Positions 41,413 to 50,201 are shown, counted from the stretch's first letter. The stretch: 50,706 nt of DNA from Butyrivibrio sp. (GCA_017620235.1 JAFZQT010000005.1:1-50706), one strand, 5' to 3'. The notes: a model not told the origin generated them from the letters alone. Numbers and translations are program-made.

Positions 41413-43542
41413 ATGGATGTTTCTCAGTATCTAAGTGTCTTTCTTGATGAAGCAAAGGAGCACCTTCAGTCTTTAAACGACAACATCATGGTTCTTGAGC
41501 AGGACCCTGAAAATGAGGATTGTATCAATGAGATTTTCAGATCCGCTCATTCTATGAAAGGTATGGCAGGTACAATGGGCTATACCAGAATGCAGAATCT
41601 GACCCATGATATGGAGGATGTTTTCTCCGATGTTAGAGCGGGCAAGATCAAGATCAAATCAGAAATGATCGATGTTTTGCTTCAGTGTCTCGATGCTATT
41701 CAGGGATATGTTGACAATATTACTGAAAATCAGGATGAGGGTACTGAAGAGCATCAGAATATTATTAAAGCTCTTGCCGACATCAGATCGGGCAATTCGG
41801 GTGCGACAGCGGCAGCTCCTGAAGCTGCACCGGAGGCTTCCGAACCTGCTGAGAGTACATCTCAGACAGCTGAACCCGGCACAGATCCGGCAAGCGATTA
41901 CAGAGCTATCAAGCTTGATTCTTCTGCAAGAACTACTTTGGAAGAAGCTAAAGCTCAGGGAAAAAATGTACTTGGAGTTACAGTACATATACAGGAATCC
42001 TGTATTCTTAAGGCTGCAAGAGGTTTCCTTGTATTCAAGGGAATCGAGGAAGTCGGCGAGATAGTCGTTTCCGAGCCTAACACACAGGATATTGAAGATG
42101 AGAAATTCGACTTCTCATTCAGTCTTGTCATAATTACTGACGAGTCAAAAGAGAAGATCGCAGAGATAGTTAAGGCTGTTTCTGAAGTTGCAGGCTGTGA
42201 ATGTGGCGAATTCGATCTCGAAGCAGAAAAGGCAGCTTCTGAGGAGAGCGCTGAACCAGCATCTGCTGCAGCTACAACTGCACCGGCAGCTGTTCCTACA
42301 CCGGAAGCAGCACCTTCACCCGCACCGGCAGCCGGCAAGGCTCCTGCGGCTGGACCTGCAGGCGGAAAGAAGCCTTTGGGTAAGCCTGTTGTAAACAGAA
42401 CAGTCCGTGTTGATATTGAGAAGCTCGACGTACTGATGAACCTTGTCAGTGAGCTTATCATTGCTAAGAACTCACTTATTTCCGCAGCAAACACTTCAGG
42501 TGTCAGCAACGGAAACGTTAATGAGCAGATTGAATACCTTGAGAGTGTTACCACAAACCTTCATGAGTCTGTCATGAAAGTTCGAATGGTTCCTATCGAG
42601 AGTGTTCTTCAGAAGTTCCCTCGTATGATCAGAGATCTTAACAAGACTCTCGGCAAGAAGATGGAACTGACAATGACCGGTGAAGATACAGAAATGGACA
42701 GAACCGTGGTTGATGAGATCGGTGATCCTTTGATGCACCTTATCAGAAACAGTGCTGACCACGGAATTGAATCCGCAGATATCCGTGCCCAGAGAGGTAA
42801 GCCGGAAGTAGGACAGATATTCCTTCACGCTTTCCAGGACGGTAACAGCGTTGTTATCGAGGTTGGCGATGACGGTAACGGAATAGATGCAGAAGCTGTT
42901 AAGAACAAAGCAATCGAGAAAGGAATAGTTACTCCCGAGCAGGCAGCTCTTTTGACAGAGAAGCAGTGCGTAGAGCTATTGTTCCATCCCGGTTTCTCAA
43001 CAGCAAAGCAGGTTTCCGAAATTTCAGGACGTGGTGTGGGACTTGACGTTGTTAAATCCAAAGTTGAATCTCTTTCAGGTGAAGTATCTGTAAATACCAA
43101 GCTTGGATCGGGATCTACATGGATCATCAGACTTCCTCTTACACTTGCTATTATTCAGGCTCTCATGGTTATCGTTGGAGAAGAGAAGTATGCTATTCCT
43201 CTTGATTCAATCCAGAGTATTGAGGATGTTTCTCCTTCAGACCTTAAACTTGTAGAGAATAAAGAAGTTATCAATCTTCGTGGAAGCGTAACACCTATTG
43301 TAAGACTTAACGAGGTGCTCGACACCGAGTCAAGCAAGTCACCCGATGATGACATGGTAGTTGTTATTGCAAGAAAGGGAGATCAGCAGATCGGACTTGT
43401 TATCGACGAACTTATGGGACAGCAGGAAATCGTTATCAAGCCTTTAGGTAAGTACACAAATAAGTGCAAGCTTATAAGCGGAGCTACTATCCTTGGTGAT
43501 GGTGAGATCGCACTTATTCTTGATACTAATTCAATTTTCTGA
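41413..43542 (+). CDS. cheA: Chemotaxis histidine kinase CheA
   Basis: This 709-residue soluble kinase phosphorylates CheY and CheB. The P1 domain carries the phosphorylatable H46 (RSAHSMKG). P2 spans about 165-270 after an Ala/Pro/Glu linker, and a second Ala/Pro-rich linker covers about 275-325. The P3 dimerisation domain contains LDVLMNLVSELIIAKN. The P4 ATPase has the N box (HLIRNSADHGIE), the G1 box (VGDDGNGID) and the G2 box (SGRGVGLDVV). A CheW-like P5 domain ends the protein. ATG at 41413 is chosen because GGAGGT lies 9 bases upstream; a TTG two codons earlier would leave only 3 bases. Confidence 0.96.
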   Translation: MDVSQYLSVFLDEAKEHLQSLNDNIMVLEQDPENEDCINEIFRSAHSMKGMAGTMGYTRMQNLTHDMEDVFSDVRAGKIKIKSEMIDVLLQCLDAIQGYVDNITENQDEGTEEHQNIIKALADIRSGNSGATAAAPEAAPEASEPAESTSQTAEPGTDPASDYRAIKLDSSARTTLEEAKAQGKNVLGVTVHIQESCILKAARGFLVFKGIEEVGEIVVSEPNTQDIEDEKFDFSFSLVIITDESKEKIAEIVKAVSEVAGCECGEFDLEAEKAASEESAEPASAAATTAPAAVPTPEAAPSPAPAAGKAPAAGPAGGKKPLGKPVVNRTVRVDIEKLDVLMNLVSELIIAKNSLISAANTSGVSNGNVNEQIEYLESVTTNLHESVMKVRMVPIESVLQKFPRMIRDLNKTLGKKMELTMTGEDTEMDRTVVDEIGDPLMHLIRNSADHGIESADIRAQRGKPEVGQIFLHAFQDGNSVVIEVGDDGNGIDAEAVKNKAIEKGIVTPEQAALLTEKQCVELLFHPGFSTAKQVSEISGRGVGLDVVKSKVESLSGEVSVNTKLGSGSTWIIRLPLTLAIIQALMVIVGEEKYAIPLDSIQSIEDVSPSDLKLVENKEVINLRGSVTPIVRLNEVLDTESSKSPDDDMVVVIARKGDQQIGLVIDELMGQQEIVIKPLGKYTNKCKLISGATILGDGEIALILDTNSIF

Positions 43543-43580
43543 TGGTAACATTTGTTTAGCGAAGAAAGGATGAGCCGAAT

Positions 43581-44084
43581 ATGAATGAGATAAAAGAAAT
43601 TAAGGAAAAAGCCGATAAGGGCGAACTTATTCAGTATATTGTGATTAAGATTGATGATGAGCAGTATGGCATCAATATCAAGTTTATAGATAACATTGTA
43701 AGAATGCAGCAGATCACGAGAGTTCCCAAGGTAGACGCATTTCTCAAGGGTGTTATCAATATCCGTGGCGAGATCGTTCCCGTAATGAGTGTAAGAATGA
43801 AGATGGGACTTTCCGAAGATGTTATTACAGGCGCTTCAAGAATAATCATCTTAAAGACCGAGGCCGGTGATCTTGTGGGAATAATCGTAGATCAGGTTAA
43901 TCAGGTTCTTACACTTAATGAAAAAGACATTGAGAAAGTCCGTTACGATGACAAGAAGGGACAGGGGAAAGTTTCCTATGTCAGCGGCGTGGGACACTAT
44001 GACGGCGGACTTGTTTCAATACTCGATCTCGATGCGGTTGTGTCTGAGAAAGAGTCAAAAGAAAAAGCGTCTAACGCAAGTTAA
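43581..44084 (+). CDS. cheW: Chemotaxis coupling protein CheW
   Basis: This 167-residue two-barrel adaptor links CheA to chemoreceptors. The start region KIDDEQYGINIKFIDNIV, the central RVPKVDAFLKGVINIRGEIVPV (cited in part: GVINIRGEIVPV) and DQVNQVL are diagnostic of the family. The C-terminal tail is Lys/Glu-rich. It starts after GAAAGGATGAG. It lies directly after cheA as in most clusters. Confidence 0.95.
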   Translation: MNEIKEIKEKADKGELIQYIVIKIDDEQYGINIKFIDNIVRMQQITRVPKVDAFLKGVINIRGEIVPVMSVRMKMGLSEDVITGASRIIILKTEAGDLVGIIVDQVNQVLTLNEKDIEKVRYDDKKGQGKVSYVSGVGHYDGGLVSILDLDAVVSEKESKEKASNAS

Positions 44085-44102
44085 TTTCGGAGGATCTATT
44101 AT

Positions 44103-44738
44103 ATGGCAGACATGAGTTTGGATAATTTATCCGACAAGTATTTTGATGTGCTGAAGGAACTAGGTAATATCGGTGCCGGGAATGCGACTACAGCGCTTGC
44201 TCAGATGATAGGAACAAAGGTTGATATGTGTGTTCCTCAGGTACGACTTCTGGACTTCAAGGATGTCGGAGACCTCATGGGTGGAGCTGAGAAGATAATG
44301 GCAGGAATTTATCTTGCCGTTGACGGCGATATCGACGGAAGTATCATGTTCCTACTCGGCAAACAGGCTGCAAGACATTTGGTCGATCAGCTTATGGGAA
44401 CAGGTCCCAAGCCTGAGGATCAGGATTTTGATGAAGTTGAGATGTCAGCTCTTAAGGAAGTTGGTAACATCATTACCGGTTCCTATCTCAATTCACTTTC
44501 AATGATGACAAACCTAAAACTCATTCCGTCTATTCCATATGTTGCCATCGATATGGCTGCGGCGATACTCAGTGTTCCCGCGATTCAGTTTGGAATGATG
44601 GGTGACAAAATCCTTCTTATAGAAACACAGTTCTTTGATGAACTTAAGTTGAGCGGTTATTTTATTCTTTTACCAGATATTGATGGATACCGTAAAATTC
44701 TCTCTTCATTAGGCATGGGAGACGTTTCAGATTCGTGA
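44103..44738 (+). CDS. cheC: Chemotaxis phosphatase CheC
   Basis: This 211-residue CYX-family phosphatase removes phosphate from CheY. Both pseudo-symmetric active sites are complete, E19/N22 (KELGNIGAGNA) and E119/N122 (KEVGNIITGS). It also binds CheD and is part of the CheC-CheD-CheY adaptation loop known from Bacillus. The start follows TCGGAGGA. It is longer than XC-type CheX and lacks the SpoA domain of FliY, so the assignment is firm. Confidence 0.95.
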   Translation: MADMSLDNLSDKYFDVLKELGNIGAGNATTALAQMIGTKVDMCVPQVRLLDFKDVGDLMGGAEKIMAGIYLAVDGDIDGSIMFLLGKQAARHLVDQLMGTGPKPEDQDFDEVEMSALKEVGNIITGSYLNSLSMMTNLKLIPSIPYVAIDMAAAILSVPAIQFGMMGDKILLIETQFFDELKLSGYFILLPDIDGYRKILSSLGMGDVSDS

Positions 44739-44748
44739 AGGGGCTAAT

Positions 44749-45234
44749 ATGAGTCAAATAATTAAGGTTGGAATGGCCGATCTGAATATTTGTGTCAGCC
44801 CCGACGGAATTACAACATTGGGGCTTGGGTCCTGCGTTGGAATTGCAATAAGGGATCCTGTCACCAAGATTGGTGGGCTGGCGCATGTAATGTTGCCGGA
44901 TTCAACTGAGATTAGGAACAATTCTAATATACCTAAATTTGCCGATACAGGAATTGAGGAACTTGTCAGGCTCATAGTTGCCAAAGGCGGTAATAAAACG
45001 CGACTTGTGGCAAAGATTGCCGGCGGTGCGCAGATGTTCGCTTTTCAGTCAAATAATGCTACGATGCGCGTCGGAGACAGAAATGTTGCGGCATCACTAA
45101 AAAAGTTAAAGGAGCTTAATATTCCTGTACTTGCTCAGGATACCGGTGATTCGTACGGACGGACAGTTATTTTTTATCCCGAAAACGGAAACTATATTAT
45201 CAGAGCTGTAGGAAAGCCTGAAAAGATCATATGA
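44749..45234 (+). CDS. cheD: Chemoreceptor glutamine deamidase CheD
   Basis: This 161-residue enzyme deamidates receptor glutamines and is sequestered by CheC. The catalytic C29 lies in LGLGSCVGIAI and the catalytic H46 in GGLAHVMLP. C-terminal sequence DTGDSYGRTVIFYPENG is typical. It starts 10 bases after cheC, and its stop overlaps the next start by four bases (ATGA), so the three are translationally linked. Confidence 0.95.
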   Translation: MSQIIKVGMADLNICVSPDGITTLGLGSCVGIAIRDPVTKIGGLAHVMLPDSTEIRNNSNIPKFADTGIEELVRLIVAKGGNKTRLVAKIAGGAQMFAFQSNNATMRVGDRNVAASLKKLKELNIPVLAQDTGDSYGRTVIFYPENGNYIIRAVGKPEKII

Positions 45235-45572
45235 ATACCGATTTAGATGAACTGAAGAAAATTAATACTAAACTTATAACTCCCCTGATAGTGCTTTCAG
45301 CAACGGCTGTAGTAGCAGTTTTTACGTTCTTTAAGCACTATCCGGCAGGTGAGTGGATTGTTATTGTTTTTGTTTCGGTAGTTATATTTTTGGTGATCGG
45401 ACTTATAGTTGAGAAGATGATCGCCATGTTTTTAGATATTAACTACGAGAAGGCATTGGCGGAAAAACTCGAGGCAGAGAGACTCGAGGAAGAAGCCAGA
45501 GCCGCGATGGAGGCAGAGAGCAATGCCGGGGAAGATGTCGATAATATGGAAGTACACGACATTCCTCAGTAA
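45231..45572 (+). CDS. Small two-TM membrane protein of unknown function
   Basis: This 113-residue protein overlaps the end of cheD by four bases (ATGA). It has two predicted membrane helices (about residues 15-35, TPLIVLSATAVVAVFTFF, and 43-68, WIVIVFVSVVIFLVIGLIV) and a Glu/Ala-rich cytoplasmic tail forming a short coiled coil (LAEKLEAERLEEEARAAME). I do not recognise a characterised family. Tight coupling to cheD and its location just before fliA suggest a function in motility, but nothing more specific can be read. Confidence 0.8.
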   Translation: MNTDLDELKKINTKLITPLIVLSATAVVAVFTFFKHYPAGEWIVIVFVSVVIFLVIGLIVEKMIAMFLDINYEKALAEKLEAERLEEEARAAMEAESNAGEDVDNMEVHDIPQ

Positions 45573-45598
45573 AAAAATAGAACCGGGGATACGTAGAC

Positions 45599-46372
45599 AT
45601 GGATGATGCAGCTAGAAATAAATTATGGACAGAATATGGTAATACCAAATCCGGTGAACTAAGAGAGCAGCTCATATTAGAGTATGCTCCTCTTGTTAAG
45701 CTTGTAGCCGGAAGACTTAGCATGTATCTTGGATTCAATGTTGAATATGATGATCTTGTGGGATATGGCATCTTTGGACTCATTGATGCCATTGATAAGT
45801 TTGATCTCATGAAGGACGTTAAGTTTGAAACTTATGCCAGTCTGAGGATCAGAGGAGCAATCCTTGACCAGATCCGTAAGATGGACTGGATTCCCAGAAC
45901 TATTAGACAGAGACAGAAAAAGATCGAGACAGCAATTAGAGAGATTGAGAAAGAAAGCGGTCATATCGCTACAGACGCTGAAATTGCGGCTAAAATGGAT
46001 ATTACTGAAGATGAATACCAGAACTGGCAGAACCAGATGAAGGTAACGGGGGTTGTTTCCTTAAATGAGTTCATGGAACAGGGTTCAGATATTCCTGAAG
46101 ATTCTAACAACACCAGTTCAGGTTTCACAAAGCCCGAGGAGGCTATAGAAAAGGAGGAGCTTAAAAAGATGTTGGCCGAATCCTTAGAGCTTTTGACTGA
46201 TAAGGAGAAAAAGGTCATACTCTTTTACTATTATGAGGAGCTTACGCTGAAGGAGATAAGTGAGGTTCTGGAGGTTTCAGAGTCGAGAGTGTCACAGCTT
46301 CACACAAAGGCGTTGCAGAAAATGCGCGAAAAGCTGGGAGACTATCTGGGTATTGTTACAAACTCAAGGTAG
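45599..46372 (+). CDS. fliA: Flagellar sigma factor FliA (sigma-28, SigD)
   Basis: This 257-residue group 3 sigma factor directs transcription of late flagellar genes. Region 2 (about 28-100) contains YEYDDLVGYGIFGLIDAIDKFD-like sequence (here EYDDLVGYGIFGLI) and FETYASLRIRGAILDQIRK. Region 3 covers about 105-160. Region 4 (about 195-250) contains LTDKEKKVILFYYYEELTLKEISEVL and SESRVSQLHTKALQKMRE, the -35-binding helices. The start at 45599 is 26 bases after the preceding gene; AACCGGGGAT upstream is a modest ribosome binding site. It matches the sigD position of Bacillus and can act on the promoter at 18416. Confidence 0.95.
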   Translation: MDDAARNKLWTEYGNTKSGELREQLILEYAPLVKLVAGRLSMYLGFNVEYDDLVGYGIFGLIDAIDKFDLMKDVKFETYASLRIRGAILDQIRKMDWIPRTIRQRQKKIETAIREIEKESGHIATDAEIAAKMDITEDEYQNWQNQMKVTGVVSLNEFMEQGSDIPEDSNNTSSGFTKPEEAIEKEELKKMLAESLELLTDKEKKVILFYYYEELTLKEISEVLEVSESRVSQLHTKALQKMREKLGDYLGIVTNSR

Positions 46373-46398
46373 TAAATTAATTTAGGAAGAGGATTTGT

Positions 46399-47976
46399 AT
46401 GAACGGATATTTTCAACTCGTAAACACACCGCAGGGAACCGGTATCAGAATTTACGCCCCGACTGATGGAGATAAGTCGTTAAACGTTAATGACGTTCGT
46501 GAGTACTTGGACGAAAGAAAAATTCAATACGATGTAATTAAGCTAAATGATGCTGTGAACAAGTCTGATGCAAACGTATACGTTTTTACCGAAACGCAGG
46601 TACATCCTGAACGCGAAGGGGTAAAGTTTGACGTTTCTAAAGATAAGATGACTGTCACGGCATTTTTCTATCCTCCTACAGAGGGTGCACAGTTGATGAC
46701 AGAAGCTGAATTCAGAAGCTCTATTGCGTATAGGAAGTTCACATACGGAATTCAGGAAGAAAATATTAAAGCTTTTTTTGAACACAGAGAATATTGTAAA
46801 GAAATACTTATTGCCAAGGGCAAAGAAGTTGTTCAGGGTAAGAATGCAAGTGTTGAGTATCACTTTAATACCAATCTCAGGGCTCGTCCGACACTTAAAG
46901 AGGACGGAAGTGTGGACTATTTCCATCTTAACCTGATCAATAACATAAATGAAGGCGATCTTCTTGCAACACTTCATAAGGAAGTTCCGGGTGTTCCGGG
47001 AATAAATGTTTATGGCGAACAGATAAAGCCTGCTGTAGTTAAGCCCGCGCATATCAAGGCAGGTAAGAATACCATTCTTTCAGAAGATAAGCTTACATTA
47101 AAGGCCGGCAAGTCAGGTCATGTAACTTTGAGTGAAGGAAAAGTTGTAGTTTCAGATGTATTGCAGCTTGAAAATGTAGATGTAGCGACAGGTAATATCG
47201 ACTACGACGGAAGTGTAGAGATAAATGGCGTTGTTGCAACAAACTTCAGCGTAAAAGCCGGCGGAAATATCATCGTGCGCGGCATCGTTGAGGGAGCTGT
47301 TCTCGATGCGGGAGCAGATATTGTTCTTGAATGTGGAGCAAAGGCAGGTGGAAACATCAAGGCTGGCGGTAATATCGTAACCAGATTTATCGAGAATGCA
47401 AATGTCAGCGCAAGAGGCTGCATCACAAGTGAATGCATACTTCATTCGAATGTTTCTTCCGGAACAGAGGTTAATGTAACGGGAAGACGAGGATTTATCG
47501 CAGGCGGAAGAGTTAGCGCCGCAGATAAGATTCAGGCTAAAGTGCTGGGATCAGAGATGGGAGCAAATACCATCATAGAAGTTGGGGCAGATCCGCAGCT
47601 TAAGCAGAGGCTCAAAGAGCTTCAGAAAGAAATGACTGAAGCACAGAAGAGCATAGAAAGCATAAAACCTACAATTGAAGGCTTTACAAAGATGCTCAAG
47701 GCGGGAGTAAAGTTTAGCCCTCAGCAGGTTGAAAGTGCAAAGAAACTTATAGAGTTAAACAAGACCCTTACAGAGCAGATTCAGGATAACTCCGATGAGT
47801 ATGCTAATCTTATGGAAAAACTTGCGGAAGCGAAGGAAGCCGAGGTTGTGGTTGAGGGGACTGCATATCCCGGAACTACCGTAAACATCGGTGAGTTATC
47901 AATGATCGTAAAGAAACCTGTTCAGTACAGCAAGTTTGTTGTCAGGGAAGGAGATGTAAGGTTGGCACCTATCTAA
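46399..47976 (+). CDS. FapA-like DUF342 protein
   Basis: This 525-residue cytosolic protein matches the DUF342/FapA (flagellar assembly protein A) family. It has an N-terminal domain (about 1-130), then the motif KEVPGVPGINVYGE, then a right-handed beta-helix of stacked V-x-A-G-G-N/D-I repeats (about 240-400, for example VKAGGNIIVRGIVEGAVL). A coiled coil lies at about 400-480 and a short beta tail closes the protein. In Vibrio, FapA affects flagellar localisation, but in Firmicutes its role is not settled. The start follows AGGAAGAGG, 26 bases after fliA. Confidence 0.82.
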   Translation: MNGYFQLVNTPQGTGIRIYAPTDGDKSLNVNDVREYLDERKIQYDVIKLNDAVNKSDANVYVFTETQVHPEREGVKFDVSKDKMTVTAFFYPPTEGAQLMTEAEFRSSIAYRKFTYGIQEENIKAFFEHREYCKEILIAKGKEVVQGKNASVEYHFNTNLRARPTLKEDGSVDYFHLNLINNINEGDLLATLHKEVPGVPGINVYGEQIKPAVVKPAHIKAGKNTILSEDKLTLKAGKSGHVTLSEGKVVVSDVLQLENVDVATGNIDYDGSVEINGVVATNFSVKAGGNIIVRGIVEGAVLDAGADIVLECGAKAGGNIKAGGNIVTRFIENANVSARGCITSECILHSNVSSGTEVNVTGRRGFIAGGRVSAADKIQAKVLGSEMGANTIIEVGADPQLKQRLKELQKEMTEAQKSIESIKPTIEGFTKMLKAGVKFSPQQVESAKKLIELNKTLTEQIQDNSDEYANLMEKLAEAKEAEVVVEGTAYPGTTVNIGELSMIVKKPVQYSKFVVREGDVRLAPI

Positions 47977-47991
47977 ACGGAGGAGAGAACC

Positions 47992-48387
47992 ATGTCAATA
48001 AACAGAATTGACTTTGGCGTGATCGCTGCTTCTAATGAAGTTTCCGCGGTGAAGGCGTCGGAGGATGCAAGACCCATGATGGACAGGCAGAACTTTCAGA
48101 CTCAGTTTAACGAAGAAGTTGATAACCAGCGTAACTCGGTTATTCAAAAGGATGACGTTAGCGGAGCCAAGGTTTCTGCGGATGCCGGTGAAAAAGGCGG
48201 CAACGAGTACATGGGGGATGGCGGAAAAAACAGGAAAAAGAAGCAGGACGAAAAGAATGAGAATAATCCCATTTTAGAAAGACAGCTGTCAGTTGAGAAA
48301 ATGGAGAAGATTTCGGAACACATGCTTGACCGAAACGGAAAGCCTGTTGATCTTGGTATTTCTCACGGTTTTGATTTGAAGATTTAA
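47992..48387 (+). CDS. Hypothetical hydrophilic protein
   Basis: This 131-residue protein has no membrane segment, no signal and no motif that I recognise. The N-terminus (MSINRIDFGVIAASNEVSAV) and the C-terminus (ERQLSVEKMEKISEHMLDR followed by DLGISHGFDLKI) look ordered; the middle, with GGNEYMGDGGKNRKKKQDEKNE, is charged and probably flexible. It starts 15 bases after the FapA-like gene with CGGAGGAGAG, so it is real and co-transcribed. Possible small chaperone or regulator of flagellar assembly by position only. Confidence 0.75.
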   Translation: MSINRIDFGVIAASNEVSAVKASEDARPMMDRQNFQTQFNEEVDNQRNSVIQKDDVSGAKVSADAGEKGGNEYMGDGGKNRKKKQDEKNENNPILERQLSVEKMEKISEHMLDRNGKPVDLGISHGFDLKI

Positions 48388-48404
48388 CATTTCTATATTA
48401 TAAT
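48376..48404 (+). promoter_or_regulatory. sigma-A promoter before the SwrB-like gene
   Basis: TTGAAG (48376-48381) and TATAAT (48399-48404) are exactly 17 bases apart. The -35 box lies in the last codons of the upstream gene. It would allow the SwrB-like and MltG-like genes to be expressed independently of the long fla/che transcript. Confidence 0.65.
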
Positions 48405-48452
48405 GGTGGAAACGGGCGTGGTGCCTGAATCTTAAGTGAAATAGGCGGATAA

Positions 48453-49280
48453 ATGATTAGTATTACAGAGATTGTTCTCATCGTTGTCGGATTCGCGGCA
48501 ATAATATTGGGTTACCTTCTTCCTGCGGGAAAAGAACTCGACGAAGAAGATAAGTTGCTCATGGAGAGAGAAATCCGTGAGCTTGTTCGTCGTGAAGTCG
48601 AAGATCAGAGAGAAAACATTGAGAATATGGTAGACGATACCGTAGATCTTTCTTTGGACAGAACAGAGAGAGCAATGGAACGAATATCGAATGAAAAACT
48701 TTCCGCTATCGGAGAATATTCCGATACTGTGATCAACGATATACACAAGAATCATGATGAAGTAATGTTTATGTATGATATGCTCAACGACAAGCATAAG
48801 AACCTTACTTCTGTGGTTACTGAAGTAACGAAGAAAGCTGATGAGGCTAAGAAAGTTGTCAAAGAAGTAGAGGAAAAGATCATAACTCCTCAGGAGGAAA
48901 CTTCTTTTGACGAAAAAGAGCCTCAGATGACGCTTGAAAAGATCACAGCTAAAGTTATCACTCCTGAAGAAGCTATGGAGCTTCATGTTGTGGGGAACAC
49001 TTCTACCAATGAAGAGGAAGTTAAGCCTTTACAGGAGCAGCCAGCAAATGCCAAAGTTGTTCCTATCACGGAAGCTGTCAGAGTTGAAGCAAAGAGCACT
49101 AATCCCGACAAGAACATGAAAGAACTTACGGCTTCCGATCCGATCTCTCAGAATAGACAGATAATTGAGATGCATAAGGCAGGAAAGTCCAATATGGTGA
49201 TCGCAAGAGAGCTTGGACTTGGTATCGGTGAGGTTAAGCTGGTTATAGATCTTTCCAACAAGCACAGAAAAGTTAAGTGA
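48453..49280 (+). CDS. SwrB/DUF6115-like membrane coiled-coil protein
   Basis: This 275-residue protein has one N-terminal membrane helix (about 3-24, ITEIVLIVVGFAAIILGYLL), a long charged coiled coil (about 28-150), a disordered stretch, and a C-terminal helix-turn-helix-like segment (about 230-272: QIIEMHKAGKSNMVIARELG then GIGEVKLVIDLS). This architecture and the place shortly after fliA and before rpsB match SwrB (YlxL) of Bacillus, which promotes assembly of the export apparatus. I assign it to that group by architecture and synteny; I could not align it. The start follows AGGCGGATAA. Confidence 0.7.
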   Translation: MISITEIVLIVVGFAAIILGYLLPAGKELDEEDKLLMEREIRELVRREVEDQRENIENMVDDTVDLSLDRTERAMERISNEKLSAIGEYSDTVINDIHKNHDEVMFMYDMLNDKHKNLTSVVTEVTKKADEAKKVVKEVEEKIITPQEETSFDEKEPQMTLEKITAKVITPEEAMELHVVGNTSTNEEEVKPLQEQPANAKVVPITEAVRVEAKSTNPDKNMKELTASDPISQNRQIIEMHKAGKSNMVIARELGLGIGEVKLVIDLSNKHRKVK

Positions 49281-49294
49281 GGAATATTCTATAA

Positions 49295-50101
49295 ATGAAA
49301 CTAAAGTATTACCTTAGGGGGATTGGTCTTGGCGTCGTACTTACTGCAATAATCATGGGCTTTGCACTTGGTGCAAGAAATGCGCCGGTCAGCGATGCTG
49401 AGGTTATAGAGAAAGCAAAAGGTCTTGGAATGGTCGAAGGCGGTGTCTTATCCGATTATTCGGATGAAGGCGGAAGCACTGCGGAATTGGAAGAAGAAAA
49501 AAAGCCTGATCTGTCGGCACCGGATAAAAAAGTGGCTGACGCAGGCGATGTTGCTGATGCAGGTTCTGCAGTTCCCGACAGTTCGCTTGCCGGAGATGTT
49601 TCGGAAGAAACTGCCGATGACAGCACAAAGCCCGGAACGGATGGCATTGCTAACAGTGTCGGAAGTGTTGCGAACAAGGCTGCGGCTTCCGATGCAAATT
49701 CAAGTGTCAAAGATTCCGATAAGGGAAAAGACGAAAAGGCTGACAAGGATAAGGCAAATAAGGAAAAGCCTGTGATAAATAAAAAGAGCGAAGAGCCCAA
49801 GGAAGAGCCTGAAGAGGAAGCTCCCGAGGAAACTGCCGAAGAACCGGCTCAGGAACCTGCAGAGGCTCCGGCAGATAATGCGGCTCCGGCAACAGGCGAG
49901 AAGGTTGATGTAATAATAAACGGAGGATCTTCCTCTGATACTGTTGCGAAGCTTTTATATGATGCAGGTCTTGTAGATGATGCAGCAGCTTTCAACAGAT
50001 ATCTTATTGCAAAGCATAAAGATACGAGGATAAGATCGGGCAAAAAATCCATTGCCCAAGGCGCTTCATATGATGAAATAATCAGTGCCATTACAAATTG
50101 A
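49295..50101 (+). CDS. Membrane-anchored protein with MltG-like C-terminal domain
   Basis: This 268-residue protein has an N-terminal membrane anchor (about 8-27, GIGLGVVLTAIIMGFALGA), then about 170 residues of acidic, Ala/Pro/Glu/Lys-rich, low-complexity sequence without secondary structure. A small C-terminal domain (about 205-268) follows: IINGGSSSDTVAKLLYDAGLVDDAAAFNRYLIAKHK then IRSGKKSIAQGASYDEII (cited in part). That domain resembles the LysM-like start of MltG/YceG endolytic transglycosylases, but the catalytic part with its essential glutamate is missing, so it is probably a wall-binding or adaptor protein. It starts after GTGAGGAAT and ends with a clear terminator. Confidence 0.75.
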   Translation: MKLKYYLRGIGLGVVLTAIIMGFALGARNAPVSDAEVIEKAKGLGMVEGGVLSDYSDEGGSTAELEEEKKPDLSAPDKKVADAGDVADAGSAVPDSSLAGDVSEETADDSTKPGTDGIANSVGSVANKAAASDANSSVKDSDKGKDEKADKDKANKEKPVINKKSEEPKEEPEEEAPEETAEEPAQEPAEAPADNAAPATGEKVDVIINGGSSSDTVAKLLYDAGLVDDAAAFNRYLIAKHKDTRIRSGKKSIAQGASYDEIISAITN

Positions 50102-50128
50102 TCAACGGATAAAATAATTTTAAGCAAA

Positions 50129-50164
50129 AAGATTGTGAAATTACTTAATTTCACAGTCTTTTTT
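50129..50164 (+). terminator. Intrinsic terminator of the fla/che supercluster
   Basis: AAGATTGTGAAATT pairs with AATTTCACAGTCTT (one G-U pair) around a short loop, followed by TTTTTT. It marks the end of transcription from the flagellar region before rpsB. Confidence 0.8.
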
Positions 50165-50166
50165 AC

Positions 50167-50195
50167 TTGAAATATACTTTTTCTTGTGATATAGT
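50167..50195 (+). promoter_or_regulatory. sigma-A promoter of rpsB
   Basis: TTGAAA (50167-50172) and TATAGT (50190-50195) are exactly 17 bases apart. Transcription would start near 50202, giving an unusually long leader of about 180 bases. Confidence 0.7.
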
Positions 50196-50201
50196 TAAAA
50201 A

